A stretch of DNA of 64,000 bases from Siphlonurus alternatus (Eukaryota > Arthropoda > Insecta > Ephemeroptera > Siphlonuridae): positions 26,297,192 to 26,361,191 of the forward strand of contig OX463781.1 of NCBI GenBank assembly GCA_949825025.1. Reading direction: 5' to 3'. The position numbers and the translations under genes are program-made. The notes under the pieces are model-generated. The model was given only the letters and a program-made list of their open reading frames with translations. It made no database searches and had not been told where the DNA came from. Of this stretch, positions 34,378 through 46,368 are shown piece after piece. Numbering within the stretch: position 1 is the first letter of the stretch; every line of letters begins with the position of its first letter.

Positions 34378-34445
34378 TATGTAATTTGACGTGCTTATAT
34401 TGTTATGTACAATCGAAAAGCAATAAATATTATGAATTATATATC
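34378..34445 (+). mobile_element. 3' end of a second, truncated LINE copy
   Basis: Plus-strand sequence GACGTGCTTATATTG then CAATCGAAAAGCAATAAA then ATTATGAATTAT matches the 3' end of the retrotransposon at 3404-9092 (which reads GACTTGCTTATATTG, the same 18-mer, and a longer ATGAATT tail). The upstream T-rich stretch may belong to it, but its 5' limit cannot be fixed. Confidence 0.65.
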
Positions 34446-35135
34446 ATCAAATAAAATCATGTTTAAAAGCAATATTATCAAATGTCTTATTTCATCAACA
34501 CATCACTAAGATGCATGGAAGGGGAGGGAAAAATTACAAATTTTAAGGACTATTTCTTTTTAGTTTTATTTCAGAATATTTTCTACATTGCAGCATAGAT
34601 AAAAAAAACATAATAGAATAAGTATGTCCGGACATATATACTCTGCTAGCATTAATTACCATATTTTTTATCGCACTTTTTTGTTTATGTTCTCCATTCT
34701 TACTCAAGATAATTGCTAAATCAAGGAAAAAACTACGAATCGATTACCTGTCCTAGTTGATACCATATATATGTATATATAGATCAGTAAATACTACATA
34801 GAGATTGACACAAACTCCCATTCATGTCTTTTAACTGCTGACGTCAACTGCACACCCACGAGAGGGAAGAAATCAAAGACACGTTGATACAATTTCTGGC
34901 TTGAGTGCGCATTTTAAGTTTTCTCTTGGTCAGTTTTACATTGGTCGATCTTTGAACTCCCTGAAGCAAAAAATATCCCATTCCAAGTTACAAGCAGGGA
35001 GTTGTATTTCATAATATTGACTTCATGTATCATTGAACATTCATAGATGCATGAAACCAGGATCGGTCTGATCTAAGGCAAAGATCCGGTAAGCAACCGG
35101 GACATTTATGCCTGATGGCACTAAAAGAAAGAGAA

Positions 35136-35190
35136 AGGGGGAGGTAATTTAGCTAGCAATAGGCTACTGTTGGCTAAATTACCTTCCCCC
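35136..35190. repeat. Short perfect-arm palindrome
   Basis: GGGGGAGGTAATTTAGC pairs with GCTAAATTACCTTCCCCC across about 18 bp, with one bulged base in the right arm. It could be a solo short MITE or a transcribed hairpin. Confidence 0.75.
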
Positions 35191-35339
35191 TAGATTAGGC
35201 TCGATACAGACTAAATTGTTATAACTTTTTCATTAATTGTATTTATGAAGTTTGGTAAATAAATAATATGTATAAATAACATCCACAAATAAATACTCTC
35301 AAACCTCTATATAGTTTTCAAAATCGAAATACACAGATT

Positions 35340-35530
35340 AACTCCTGGGACTGAACACTTCCGGTGACTTCCACAAGGAATATAAAATTAATTTACTGTA
35401 GCTAACCAGAACCTCTTCACCTACGTCCATGATATCAGTCGGACAAAAATGGCGGTAATACTCCTGACGGTTATGCAACTTATTGATCATCCGTGCAATG
35501 TAAATTGACGCGGCACAGGATGAGAAGTTA
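35340..35530. promoter_or_regulatory. Promoter-like island with ETS and YY1-type motifs
   Basis: A non-AT-rich segment with CACTTCCGGTGACTTCC (ETS-type) and AAAATGGCGGTAA (YY1-type). No exon can be tied to it. A short minus-strand reading frame exists but shows no recognisable domain. Confidence 0.2.
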
Positions 35531-38500
35531 GCTTCTTCTTTTGTTTTTCAACATTTTATAATTTTTACTATAAATACATGTATGACACTCTTAAATAAAT
35601 TATATCCTAAACTAGAACCCGTATTTACTTATTAGGTGAACTTTACAGACTTTACTATATTATATTAGACTTTACTGTTCCGACGGGTGACAAAACTAGC
35701 CGAAGACCATACTTCTTAAAGTTATCATTTTTTTCCCTGATTTTTTACATGTAAGATGCTGAATTTGAATTATTTTTTTCCAAGGACTAATTTAATAATT
35801 AAAATAGAATTAAAAGACTATGATATAAATTTTGCCATTCTTTCCATATTCTTGTAAATAACAAATATAGTATAATATGTTACATTATTGTATGAATTGG
35901 GCATTAAAACCTAAATTATCATCTTTTTCTTGTGCACTTTAACGTCACTCGTATTCCTATCATCTGACTCGTTTCCATGTTTTTAAAAAATTATATTTGC
36001 AATGACGTCATCCTCTTGAACGCTTTATTTTTTTACAGTCCTGCGGGGGGTTCTTTAAATTAAAACAATCATAAAATTAGGACAGTCTTAGTGTATTCTT
36101 TATTGTTGCGCTAAGACAGTCTTAGACTAACAAGTAAGTTTAGGTTAAGTGGCCAGTGTTATTTGAAGACCCCCCTGGCTTTGAGGCCAGGGGGATACCT
36201 GGGTAGACCGTGGCCTAATAACTCTAATAATCATTTTACTTGAACCTACTCTTATGGCGAGACCGACCCTGTCAGATCATACATCCCATATAATAAATAA
36301 TAATAATACGATACCAAAAGATTCACAAAGACATGAGCAGCTGATACATTTTCTCACGAAACTACAAGATAAGTAGGAAATAAATCTCAAGGGGATTACA
36401 TATAAAAATATTAAGTTGGTATTAACTTTTATTAATATTATCCCTGATCTGTGTAGATAAAAATCATTGAAAATAGTTGAAGAGTTAGCAAGAATAATGT
36501 AGAAATTGAATTCTACAGTATTACATCAAATATGCATAATATTATACAGTATATATTTTACCACTTCACACAATGATTTTGTTAATTGCTTACTCTTTAA
36601 ATAAATTAAAAAAAAAACTAATTATAATAAGACCATGTATTTTTATTTGTTGTCCCCATATTTTGCAAATCCTTCACTTTACATAAATTTAGCAAATATC
36701 TTGTTATTTTAGTGGAAATATGTCTACAGGCACAAACGTAGGTTGAATAATTTGATCCCACCAGAGGGCTATGTAATTTGATTTAGTAAATAACAAAATA
36801 AATGACTAACTCCTTTCGGATCTTCAAAATAATTTTACTAAAAATAAACTACCCAACACGTATTAAATAATTATTATTATTATGTATTATGCTTACGTAA
36901 TATTTTGTAAGGCAAGTACGTATGAGATGTAAAGGCCGTCATATGCAGACTGCTATGTTTTGTCAGCCTCAAGCACAATACCGTTCTTTGCAACATGACT
37001 AAAAACACTGAAGGTGCATTTTATAAACTGATTAATAATTATAACTTTTGTTATAAATGACTATGGGATGATAAACAACAGACGTCAAAATCATATACAT
37101 GAACTTTGAGAACAGAATCTAAAATTAGCTCTTTGCTTTGGATATCTGTTGATTGAAACTGGAAGAAAAATTATACAGAACATATTTGTGTGCCATATGA
37201 AATTTGTGTAATTACATGAGGTCGTTGATTTCCAAGGCTAATACAATTGATGGGTTACTACTATATTCAAATTAATTTTATAATATATCTGTTGGAAGTA
37301 GATGAAAGTATAATATTTTTAAGAATGCATTTGAAGTACTGCTAACCTGATATTTCAAAATAAAAAATCAAAAAATCAAACAATAGGCATTTACCGTGAT
37401 ACTGGTACTAAATAAATAAATAAAATAAATATTACAATATTTATACTACTTATCATTATCAATAAATATGGTAAAGATGACATTTGTGATGATGTAGCGT
37501 AGGTGTAAGAGGGTCTGGTAAACAGCGCCAGGTGCTCGCGGGATTTACAGAAAAAGATTTCATATCTTCAACTCAAATACTCTAAACGATTTTCAGTAAA
37601 AGGAATTTAATAAAATTGCAATTTTTGTATTGGGGAAAGGAAATTAGAAAATGTCAAGTTCAAATCAATATCAGAGTAATAATAATATAGATGTAATGAT
37701 TGTATTAATTTGTGTGCTATTTGCCATATCAAGTGGGAAATTTTAATATATACTATAGAAATTTCAATGGACTGATGATTTACCTTAACCTTTTGTCAAA
37801 TAATTTGATTGTATTTTTTTTTTTAAAGTATTAGTCTCAACTGTATTATAAGATCGATGTGTTAATACAAAATACGTGAGAAAATCAAATAATTTTTTAA
37901 AGACTGAATTTGACTAATAGCTTCACATTACTGTTAGAATTTAATAATTTAAAAACTTTTCAAATCAAATCATGTTGAAACGTTATGTAAATGTGTGAAG
38001 TTTTGGAATTATAAAAAATTTGCCAAATAAATAATAATAAAAAAATAGCAATATTGCGTTATAAAGTACTAATATAAGTGTTTATACTATTTATTTTTGA
38101 TTAAAATTTTAAATAGTTTTAAATGCGTTTCTCCGTTTGAATAAATGGCAATAAATAATAAAAAAATCAAATCTAAATTTAACATGAACTGCACCTCTAC
38201 TATATAAGTTTAAGTTTTAAATTATATATAAAATATGCGAATTGTTTAACATTTTAATATTTCATTCAACTAACTGTTATTTACATTTTTTTTTTTTTTT
38301 TGCACTGATAAATAAAATTAACATTACATTTTATCTAAATTTATATTCATTTTATAAAAACAAAGCAAAATAAAAAGAAAATGTTATGTTACAAGAGAAT
38401 ATGTCATCTATTAAAAGCAACAGGTATGTAGAAATATTATGCTTACAGGCAAACTTTTTCGATATAAATAATAAAAAATATTTATGAGGGTAAAAAATAA

Positions 38501-38531
38501 ATAAAATTAATCCCCCGTAATTCTTGATTCT

Positions 38532-38688
38532 GATTGGCTGAGTGGTATCCAATGGTAGAGATTATCGCCCCCGCGGACGCCCGCGGACCCTGTGCATATA
38601 TAAGGCGGGAATATTCGATGTGAATTCATTCAACAGGCTGCGAGCTCTCTTCTGATCTTCAAACCACCACTAACACTACATCAGCAAC
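38532..38688 (+). promoter_or_regulatory. Core promoter and 5'UTR of the ACP gene
   Basis: Inverted CCAAT (ATTGG) at 38532-38536, CCAAT at 38549-38553, a GC-rich stretch, then TATATAAG at 38597-38604. Transcription probably starts about 30 bp later near TTCATTC (38625-38632), leaving a leader of about 60 nt before the ATG at 38689. A compact, textbook TATA promoter. Confidence 0.7.
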
Positions 38689-41600
38689 ATGGCAATCAGG
38701 TGAGTTAAATATCTCACGTTAAGAAACTTTTACTTGAATCGCAATCGATTGTATCAATTGTTACATAATTAATATAAAATTTAATTTGTAATGTATTTTG
38801 TATAGATTTAGTATTCGATATGTTAGTGCTAAAATTTCTAGTCTCCATTTTTTTCTTTTCAAATTGGTTTATTCGAAAAACAGACATAAATCACATTACT
38901 GGCAAAGTACTTGGTGCATATCCCCTACTATAATTATGTTTAAAATTTCAAGTTTGGTGTGGCTGGGTGACCATGCACGCTTCTTTATTATTACTATTAT
39001 TATAATGTTTTATGTTAAGGTTATTGCGTCCCTTAAATATCATGAACTTATTAAAAATTTAGGTGTTATTTCAAAATCGTATATCATGCATCCATTCTAA
39101 TAATATAAAAATGTCTGATCCCCTGTAAGGTAGACTAACTGCCATCCACACTTGCTTGAAAAGTTGCATATCTTACAGGCTGAACATAAATAATATATAT
39201 GTATTTTTTTTTTCTATCAGCTTAGAACCAAGGTTATAATATTATTTACAACAATATCAGCTAGTACATAATTAAAAATTGTTTTCGTGACTTTGTGTAA
39301 AAAAAAAAATCTCATCATATTTTTACAGCTTTAACAGGATTTTTTATTTTTGTTTTTCACTGAACGTTATAGCTTAATTAGAAATAAACGAATATAACAT
39401 GTATAGTTGTATACGTCTTTTAGTAATGTAATATTTAAAAATGCAAGCATTCATAAAAAAATATCGTCAATATATTTTTACTTATAATGTTAAATACCCG
39501 TCAACCTTCATAATTATATAATTAATTGTAAATTAGCCATTTCCATGTACTGTTCTAAAACATTAAATTTTTGTTTTAAATAACTTAAAAAGTAAAAAAA
39601 GTAAACGACAATCACTCGATTATTAATTTACCATTATTAATTTGTCATTTATAATCATCCTAATAACAGCTTAAATATTAATTTCAAATTAACTTTATAG
39701 TTCGTATTTTCATTTTATAATTTTCTCACATGTTTTTTTTTTTTCTCACTGACAGCAAAATTAATCATAACTTTTTTTATTCAATTACAAGCATGTTTTT
39801 ATAAACATCCATTAAAAATTTCCATTACAAATGATATTGAATATTGAAGACTTGTTATTAATTAAATTGAATAATATTCATGACATCAGTAAAATATATC
39901 ATTACTGTTTTTCTGCTCGACCTATGAGAAGCAACGAAAGGAGAGTTTATTCCGATTACTAATTTGTCATATAGGAGGTTCTGGGGAAATAATAATGCGA
40001 GATTCTGGTGTTGATATTTCTAATATGGAGGTTGTTAATGGAGTTTGTCAAGCAGCTCATACTAATCCGCCTTGTGCATCGCCTTGAGCGACATACTTAT
40101 GTGTTCAGCAATGGAAAAAATGTGCAAAAAAGTTCGTAATAAGATTATAACGTTTTGTTTGTATTACATAAAAATTCAGTCACTTTATTCCATAATTTAC
40201 TAATTGATGTTAAAGAAAATTTTTAAAAACCTTTCTTATCATAGCTATTGCATGAAGTCTTTTTTCCTAATGCTCTGCTCATAAAATTAGTTATAAAATG
40301 AATGGAGTATCGACCTCAAAAATTTTTTTTTGCAGAAATGGATAGAGCTAGGGAGCAAAGTTATGCTACTCTGATTTTTTTTCAGATTTTTTAGAGGCCG
40401 AGAAATATGCCTAAAAAGTTTTGGTGAGGTCAGGTTTGTAGACCATGCTCCCTTTTCGCCTAAAATTTAAATAGATCCTTTTATTAAGGAGAGGCATCAC
40501 TTGCCGCCTGAAAATCTTACTTTCAATAGTTTTATAAAAAATACTTACCGGGATCAAAAAAATCTGAAATAAATCACAGTAGCACAACTTTGAACCCTCT
40601 ATCCATTTCTGCAATGAAAATTTTGAGGTCGATATTCCATTATATGCATGATAAGTTAAGTATACACGGTGGTTACATTTTTCATTTAATACATTAATTA
40701 TTATTTTAATATAATTATACAATACACTGCATGGAGTTTCATATTTGGAGATTTATTTTTAATGTCTCCTTAAAAAAAGAGAATTCAAAATATATGAAAA
40801 CATTCCCGTGTTGATTGACCGTACTGGAGAGAACTTCTGGTCAAGCGGACTGCAAGTATAGGCTGATCTCCGTAATAACACTACATAGTTACGAAAGTGT
40901 TTTACATTATTCAAACCATGATCTGCTAAAGTGTGCACGGTATAACACAAATAATGTAATATAATTATTAAGCGACATAAAGTATACCAGAAGGCCAGAA
41001 ATAAATTGTATGGTTCAAATAAATTTGACACAGTTTATTTTCATGAATTTTTTGTAGCTTAAAAGTTTTTTCATATATCATAAAGCAAATTTATATGTTC
41101 AAATACTGAATGGCTGTTTTCTGATTAAAAGGTATTTCAATATTGTTTGCTCTTGCTAGCGGGTCTCTTTAATGAATAATCTTTATAAATGTAATGCAAA
41201 CACAGGAGTGGAGTCCCCGCATTGATGCTGCTGCTTGCCGCCGCGCTCTTCCTCCACCACGCCGCGCAAGCTCAGGTGAGGACACGCTCGATCATACTGA
41301 TAGTAACAACAATACAGTCAAATTTATTTTAAAATTATTTAAAATCCTGCCGGAAGTGAGTGATTTCTGGACTTCCTGTCTGAGTTGAAATTTTGCAAAC
41401 AAGAAACAAGCTCACTGCAAAATTTAAAACTTCAAATATTAATAGATATATTATGTAGGACAGAAACTTTTCACTTCCGGTCATTTCTGCCAGGAATTTC
41501 CAAATTGACACCTCGTTAGTACTAAAGTATTTATCAGATATCAATGTTGTCGGGCTGGAAAACAATTAATAATGATGATAGGATATAAGTTTAATATTTC

Positions 41601-42422
41601 AAATAAATTTTTAAGTGAATAGTAATTACATAACCTGTATAACAAAAGGTTAAATTAAATATTAATCTCATTTCAGTCGTACTCTCTAAGCAATGATCAA
41701 TGCAGATATATATTTTTAACTGCTTTTCTTATTTTTGTAAGAAATTATTCTTGTTTTTATGTAAAATCTTTACAATAAAGATTACTAATAACGTGTGTTA
41801 AAGTGTTAATACTTACAGTTAATTTAATGAAAGTTTCAATTGACGTAGCATGTAAGGTCGATGACACGTGACAATGTGTGACACGTGTTCTAGGTGACGT
41901 TCTCACGTGACTGGACTGCAGGCAAGAGGTCGCTGGGGGCGCCAGGAGGTCCCGAGTGTGGCGCCAACATCAAGTCAACCGTGGCGCTCTGCCACATGCT
42001 CGTGGTGCGTACATACAACAGCATTGTCAGTCTCACGTTATAAGTAGGCAGATAAAGACACTGCATGGATAAATTACATACAATTTTTGTAAGATTATTA
42101 ACACTTGGATTAAATTTAATAAAAAAACAAACATAACTATTGAAATAATATACGTTCATAGTTATAGTTTAAATAAAAATGAATGTACAAAATTTTTAAT
42201 ACATTTTAATTTTTAAGGTAAAATTAAATGACACACAAACAAATTCCTAGAACAGTATAGTGAAAACATAAGATTCTCACTATACTCTTATCTATACCCT
42301 TTTTACAGAGCGAACTACGTCAGCTGGCGACTTGCGAGGTGCGCGCGCAGCTTCTTGGTCGCGATGAAGACATGATGGACTCTGCCCAGGCTTTCCCCAC
42401 CGGATCTCACTCTGGAAGATAA
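38689..42422 (+). CDS. ACP: AKH/corazonin-related peptide (ACP) precursor
   Basis: Four coding exons: 38689-38699, 41206-41275, 41894-42004 and 42309-42422 (stop TAA), 101 residues; all junctions keep frame. Signal peptide is residues 1-26 (hydrophobic core LMLLLAAALFL, cleavage after AQA). It is followed at once by QVTFSRDWTAGKR (27-39): N-terminal Gln for pyroglutamate, Gly37 for amidation and Lys-Arg for convertase cleavage, predicting the decapeptide pQVTFSRDWTA-amide. The rest is an associated peptide with Cys49, Cys60 and Cys73. Secreted neuropeptide that would act on the ACP GPCR. Most insect ACPs I recall have Asn at position 9, so Thr9 is a variant. The first exon encodes only three full codons, and its 2.5 kb intron contains a foldback MITE. 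Confidence 0.92.
40301..40641. mobile_element. Foldback MITE, family A, copy 3
   Basis: About 340-bp element in ACP intron 1. Terminal inverted repeats are AATGGAGTATCGACCTCAA and TTGAGGTCGATATTCCATT. Inner arms (AAAGTTATGCTACTCTGA) match copies 1 and 2; the middle has diverged and lost much of the pairing. Confidence 0.8.
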
Positions 42423-42577
42423 CTCTTTTGCACCCTACCTTGCCACTTCTCCACCCCTCTAAGCGGCGGGTCAACATGGTGGCTAATAATCCACCCTTAA
42501 CAGCCCCAACTTGCACCCCATCTCTTTGAGAACACAACACTGTATTCCTAAATGTCAATATCTAGAGCCTGACTACA

Positions 42578-42583
42578 AATAAA
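42578..42583 (+). terminator. Poly(A) signal of the ACP gene
   Basis: AATAAA about 155 bp after the ACP stop codon, the first in the 3'UTR. Confidence 0.65.
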
Positions 42584-43108
42584 ATGGTAGCAATCATACT
42601 AACTTTTAAACATTAAATATACAATTTTTTTTAAATTATTTTGGTATTTTTCTTCTAATTACTTAATATATATCAATTCATATATACATTATTCTTATAA
42701 TTTAGAACAATATATTGAATACTTTTAAGAAAAATGCCAAAAAATAACAATTGAATTTGAAGCAAAATGTTAAAAATTATTTTAAAAAAATCTAACAATA
42801 ACTTTCTATTTCTTCAACGATTGTATCAAATAAATTCAGTCACTACTGAACAAAGTCACATGCATGGCTCCGATCTTACTAAAGAGTAGTAGATATTCCG
42901 AGTTCAACCCTAACACTTGATGAATGAATTCGGATATATTGTACTATCTATCGCCGACCTATGGCATATATTGTATAATTTATAGTTCAATGAAAAATCC
43001 CAGTAGGAATAAAATTTATCAAAAATAAAATTGTTTGCTCAAACAGCCATTATTTGTGTTTTCATTTACAATTCTTCATTATTATACCTTTTCTTTAAAA
43101 CGTGAAAC

Positions 43109-44948
43109 AACATTATATATATATATATATATATGTTAGCACCCAAAGCCGAATTCGGGCAAAAGCCGAAATAAATGCTCACATCTAGTTCTGCGCATCA
43201 CGAAATGAGCCAAAGCCGAAGTGAGGTTTTTTTTCGGCTTTGGCGCATTTCATTTTGAACAAAACTAGATCTGCTCAAATCGAAATGCGCCAAAGCCGAT
43301 ATGAGATTTTACTTCGGCTTTGGCGCATTTCATATTGAGCAAAACTAGTTCTGCGCATCGCGGTTTGAGCAAAAGTCGAAATGATATTTTATTTCGGGTT
43401 TGGAGCAAAATTTTGAGCACATCTAGTTTTGCGCAAAATAAAGATGATTTTAATGACGAGATGATGATTTTAATTTTAATGATATTAATTTTTTAAAAAG
43501 AAAAATAAAAAACTAAGACACTATAAAACTTATAATAAATATTAATATTGTGACCTAATATCTTTCAAGCGCTGTTTAAAAATAAATTAATAAGGGAAAA
43601 AATAATGACTTTAAAATGTAATCATACAGTATACGTAGGTACATACCTTATAAAAAATATTGTAGAATCTGTTGTTTTTATAAAACACTCCACCATGGCA
43701 TTTCTGTCACTTAATTACTATTTGATTATGTTTTGTTAAATTAATAATTTTTTTTATTTTAAGAACTGCAGCTCAAATAAAGTAGACGTATACGCCACAC
43801 GTTTTAAAGTATTCTTTAGATTCACTCGCTCTCATAGTCATGCACGCACTTGTGAATTTAATAGTTCTATTTCTTCGAACATTGTAGCAGCCAAAATACA
43901 TAAACATATACGGCAATCAAATGGGGTTAAACTTCATTGCAGAGGTATAAAGGCTACTTTCTTATCTCGTTGTACCGATAACAACCTGTATTGCATGATA
44001 GCTAATTCTAAGACATGGGACTATGAAATTTACAAGTGCGTGCATGAGTCTGCATGCAGACAATATTTCTAATGGTGAGAGCGAGTGAATCTAAAGAATA
44101 CTTATATTTAAAACGTGTGGCGTATATGTCTACTTTATTTGAGATGCAGTTCTTAAAACAAAAAAATTATTAATTTAACAAAAACATAATCAAATAGTAA
44201 TTAAGTGACAGAAATGCCATGCTGGAGTGTTTTATATAAACAACAGATTCTACAATATTTTTTATAAGGTATGTATACCTATATACGTATATACTGTATG
44301 ATTACATTTTAAGGTCATTATTTTTTCCCTAATTAATTTATTTTTAAACAGCGTTTGAAAGATATTAGGTCACAATATTAATATTTATTATAAGTTTAGT
44401 GTCTTAGTTTTTTTATTTTTCTTTTTAAAAAATTAATATCATTAAGGGGCATTCACAAAGTCTTAAGGCCACATTTAAGGCTCAATATTTTAAAGCTTGA
44501 TTTTAGATGTGTTTTTTAGACCCAAAATTTCTGGTCTTAAATTATTGAGCCTTAAATGTGGCCTTAAGGCTTTGTGAATGCCCCTTATTAAAATTAAAAT
44601 CATCATCTCGTCATTAAAATCATCTTTATTTTGCGCAAAACTAGATGTGCTCAAAATTTTGCTCCAAACCCGAAATAAAATATCATTTCGACTTTTGCTC
44701 AAACCGCGATGCGCAGAACTAGTTTTGCTCAAAATGAAATGCGCCAAAGCCGAAGTAAAATCTCATATCGGCTTTGGCGCATTTCGATTTGAGCAGATCT
44801 AGTTTTGTTCAAAATGAAATGCGCCAAAGCCGAAAAAAAACCTCACTTCGGCTTTGGCTCATTTCGTGATGCGCAGAACTAGATGTGAGCATTTTTTTCG
44901 GCTTTTGCCCGAATTCGGCTTTGGGTGCTAACATATATATATAATGTT
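43109..44948. mobile_element. 1.84-kb foldback element with subterminal hairpins
   Basis: Two inverted arms of about 0.7-0.85 kb (from ATGTTAGCACCCAAAGCCGA at the left to TCGGCTTTGGGTGCTAACAT at the right) surround a spacer of about 240 bp (43838-44075). The outer 300 bp of each arm are built of repeated words (GCGCCAAAGCCGAA, CTAGTTCTGCGCATC) that themselves form small hairpins. It sits in a TA-rich site. No transposase frame. The right arm is longer because a younger palindrome is inserted in it (44445-44586). Confidence 0.88.
44445..44586. mobile_element. Nested 142-bp foldback MITE
   Basis: AGGGGCATTCACAAAG and CTTTGTGAATGCCCCTT ends with long pairing arms (CTTAAGGCCACATTTAAGGC). It is flanked by ATTA on both sides (44441-44444, 44587-44590). 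The left arm of the host palindrome (about 43466-43490) preserves the uninterrupted site, proving insertion after the large palindrome formed. Confidence 0.9.
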
Positions 44949-46280
44949 ATTGATATTAATATAATAAATTTTAGCTTAACTGTTAAACAAATAAAACAAA
45001 GTTGACTCATAAAGTATAAAATATTTATTTTAAGTCCAGCCATATTTTCAGTTATAATGTTAAAAAATTTAACAATTTACTATATTTAAGGTCTTGTTGA
45101 AAAAAATACTCAATAATTCAACAAAAATTATCTTATGAGGCTTAAAAAAAATTATTTCCTTTCCCAAAATAAATTATGAAATATATTAGACATTTTTCAG
45201 ATATATCATTTCAATCGAATAGCGTGAATTTCCTAACAAGAATTTTTATTCAATTTAGATATTTGCTTTATTTTTCTCTCAGTTAATTAATTAACCCATT
45301 TACGAATAAAAACAATAAAACTTTTAAACTATTATTATATTTCATGAAATAATAGCAAAAAATGAACAATGTATTAATTTAAGCTTAGTTATTCATTTCT
45401 TGTTAATAAATTACGTAAACTGCAATGGTTTCCAAATCAAACCTAAAATAAATTCAAATAAGTAAAAAGGTATTTTAAAATTTGATTATTAATAATTATT
45501 TTTTTATATTATATATGATGTATTTTTCTAGAGAATTAAATTTAACTAGATAGGTTTTACATACAATTTTTATGTATGTTGGGCAACATTCGCCGATCCT
45601 TTAATTTAATTAATTGCTTTAATTTATTTAAAATTAAAGGATCGATGAATGTTGCCCAAAATACACAAAAATGGTATGTAAAACCTATATATCTAGTTTA
45701 TTATGTTTACTTCACCTGATAATGTTATATCATTAAGTTAAATTTAAGTTACAAATGCTCGTTCATAAACATAATGACGATACTTACATCAATGCAGGTT
45801 TAAAATAGTCAAGTTTCAAAACAATTAACTATTCCCTAATGTGTATAGAGACTCAGTTTTATTAAATGTTTTTTATATTGTCCTTATTTTACTATTATTG
45901 ATCTTATCTTCGACGACAAAATTAATACTACTGAACACCATGGATCGACTCCTCAGACTGCAATGTAATGAGATATCAATTTTTTTTTTTTTTTAAATGT
46001 TACACATTAACACTGACAATTTTCTGTTTTTAAATTATGCAAAGAAGAGCCTTAAAATTTAAAATGATTCTATCTGCAAAGCATTCTTTTTAAAGCTACG
46101 GTAAATGACAGTTCTTAGTTAGAGTGAATAATTTAAAGGTGTATTTAGATCTACGGCTTCCAAAATATCTTTGAAAAATGTCAACAGAAACTCGAAGTAA
46201 ACTGAAAGTAATTGTTATTGGTGTTCATTGCCTCGAATATTTAATATTTATGGAGTGAAATTCCCACGGCGTTTGACTTT
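44949..46280. other. Noncoding, intergenic
   Basis: AT-rich DNA between the ACP gene side and the 3' end of the SLC17 gene. Only the small palindrome at 45544-45698 stands out. Confidence 0.5.
45544..45698. mobile_element. Foldback MITE, family D, copy 1
   Basis: About 155-bp palindrome with ends AACTAGATAGGTTTTACATAC and inverted partner. Inner arm GGGCAACATTCGCCGATCCT is shared with the element at 61226-61413. Confidence 0.85.
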
Positions 46281-46286
46281 TTTATT
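46281..46286 (-). terminator. Poly(A) signal of the SLC17 gene
   Basis: AATAAA on the minus strand 83 bp after the stop codon at 46369. Confidence 0.5.
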
Positions 46287-46368
46287 TATCAAACTGATAT
46301 GATGTATGTTTTGGCAGTGCAGACTTGTTAGACGTATGGAATGTTATGATTAGTGCGGCATTGTGACG

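Larger units (their letters stand above)
32854..38530. other. Noncoding: GST 3' region and intergenic DNA
   Basis: Mostly AT-rich without a supportable gene. Contains a LINE 3'-end fragment (34378-34445), a short palindrome (35136-35190), a promoter-like segment at 35340-35530 and a GC hairpin at 36171-36194. Confidence 0.5.

Noticed and set aside
36171..36194. CCCCCTGGC hairpin as a structured RNA or terminator
   Set aside because: A single 9-bp stem without neighbouring gene or conserved motif; too little support.
38798..39100. 100-codon plus-strand frame
   Set aside because: It lies in ACP intron 1, is AT-rich and shows no recognisable protein features.
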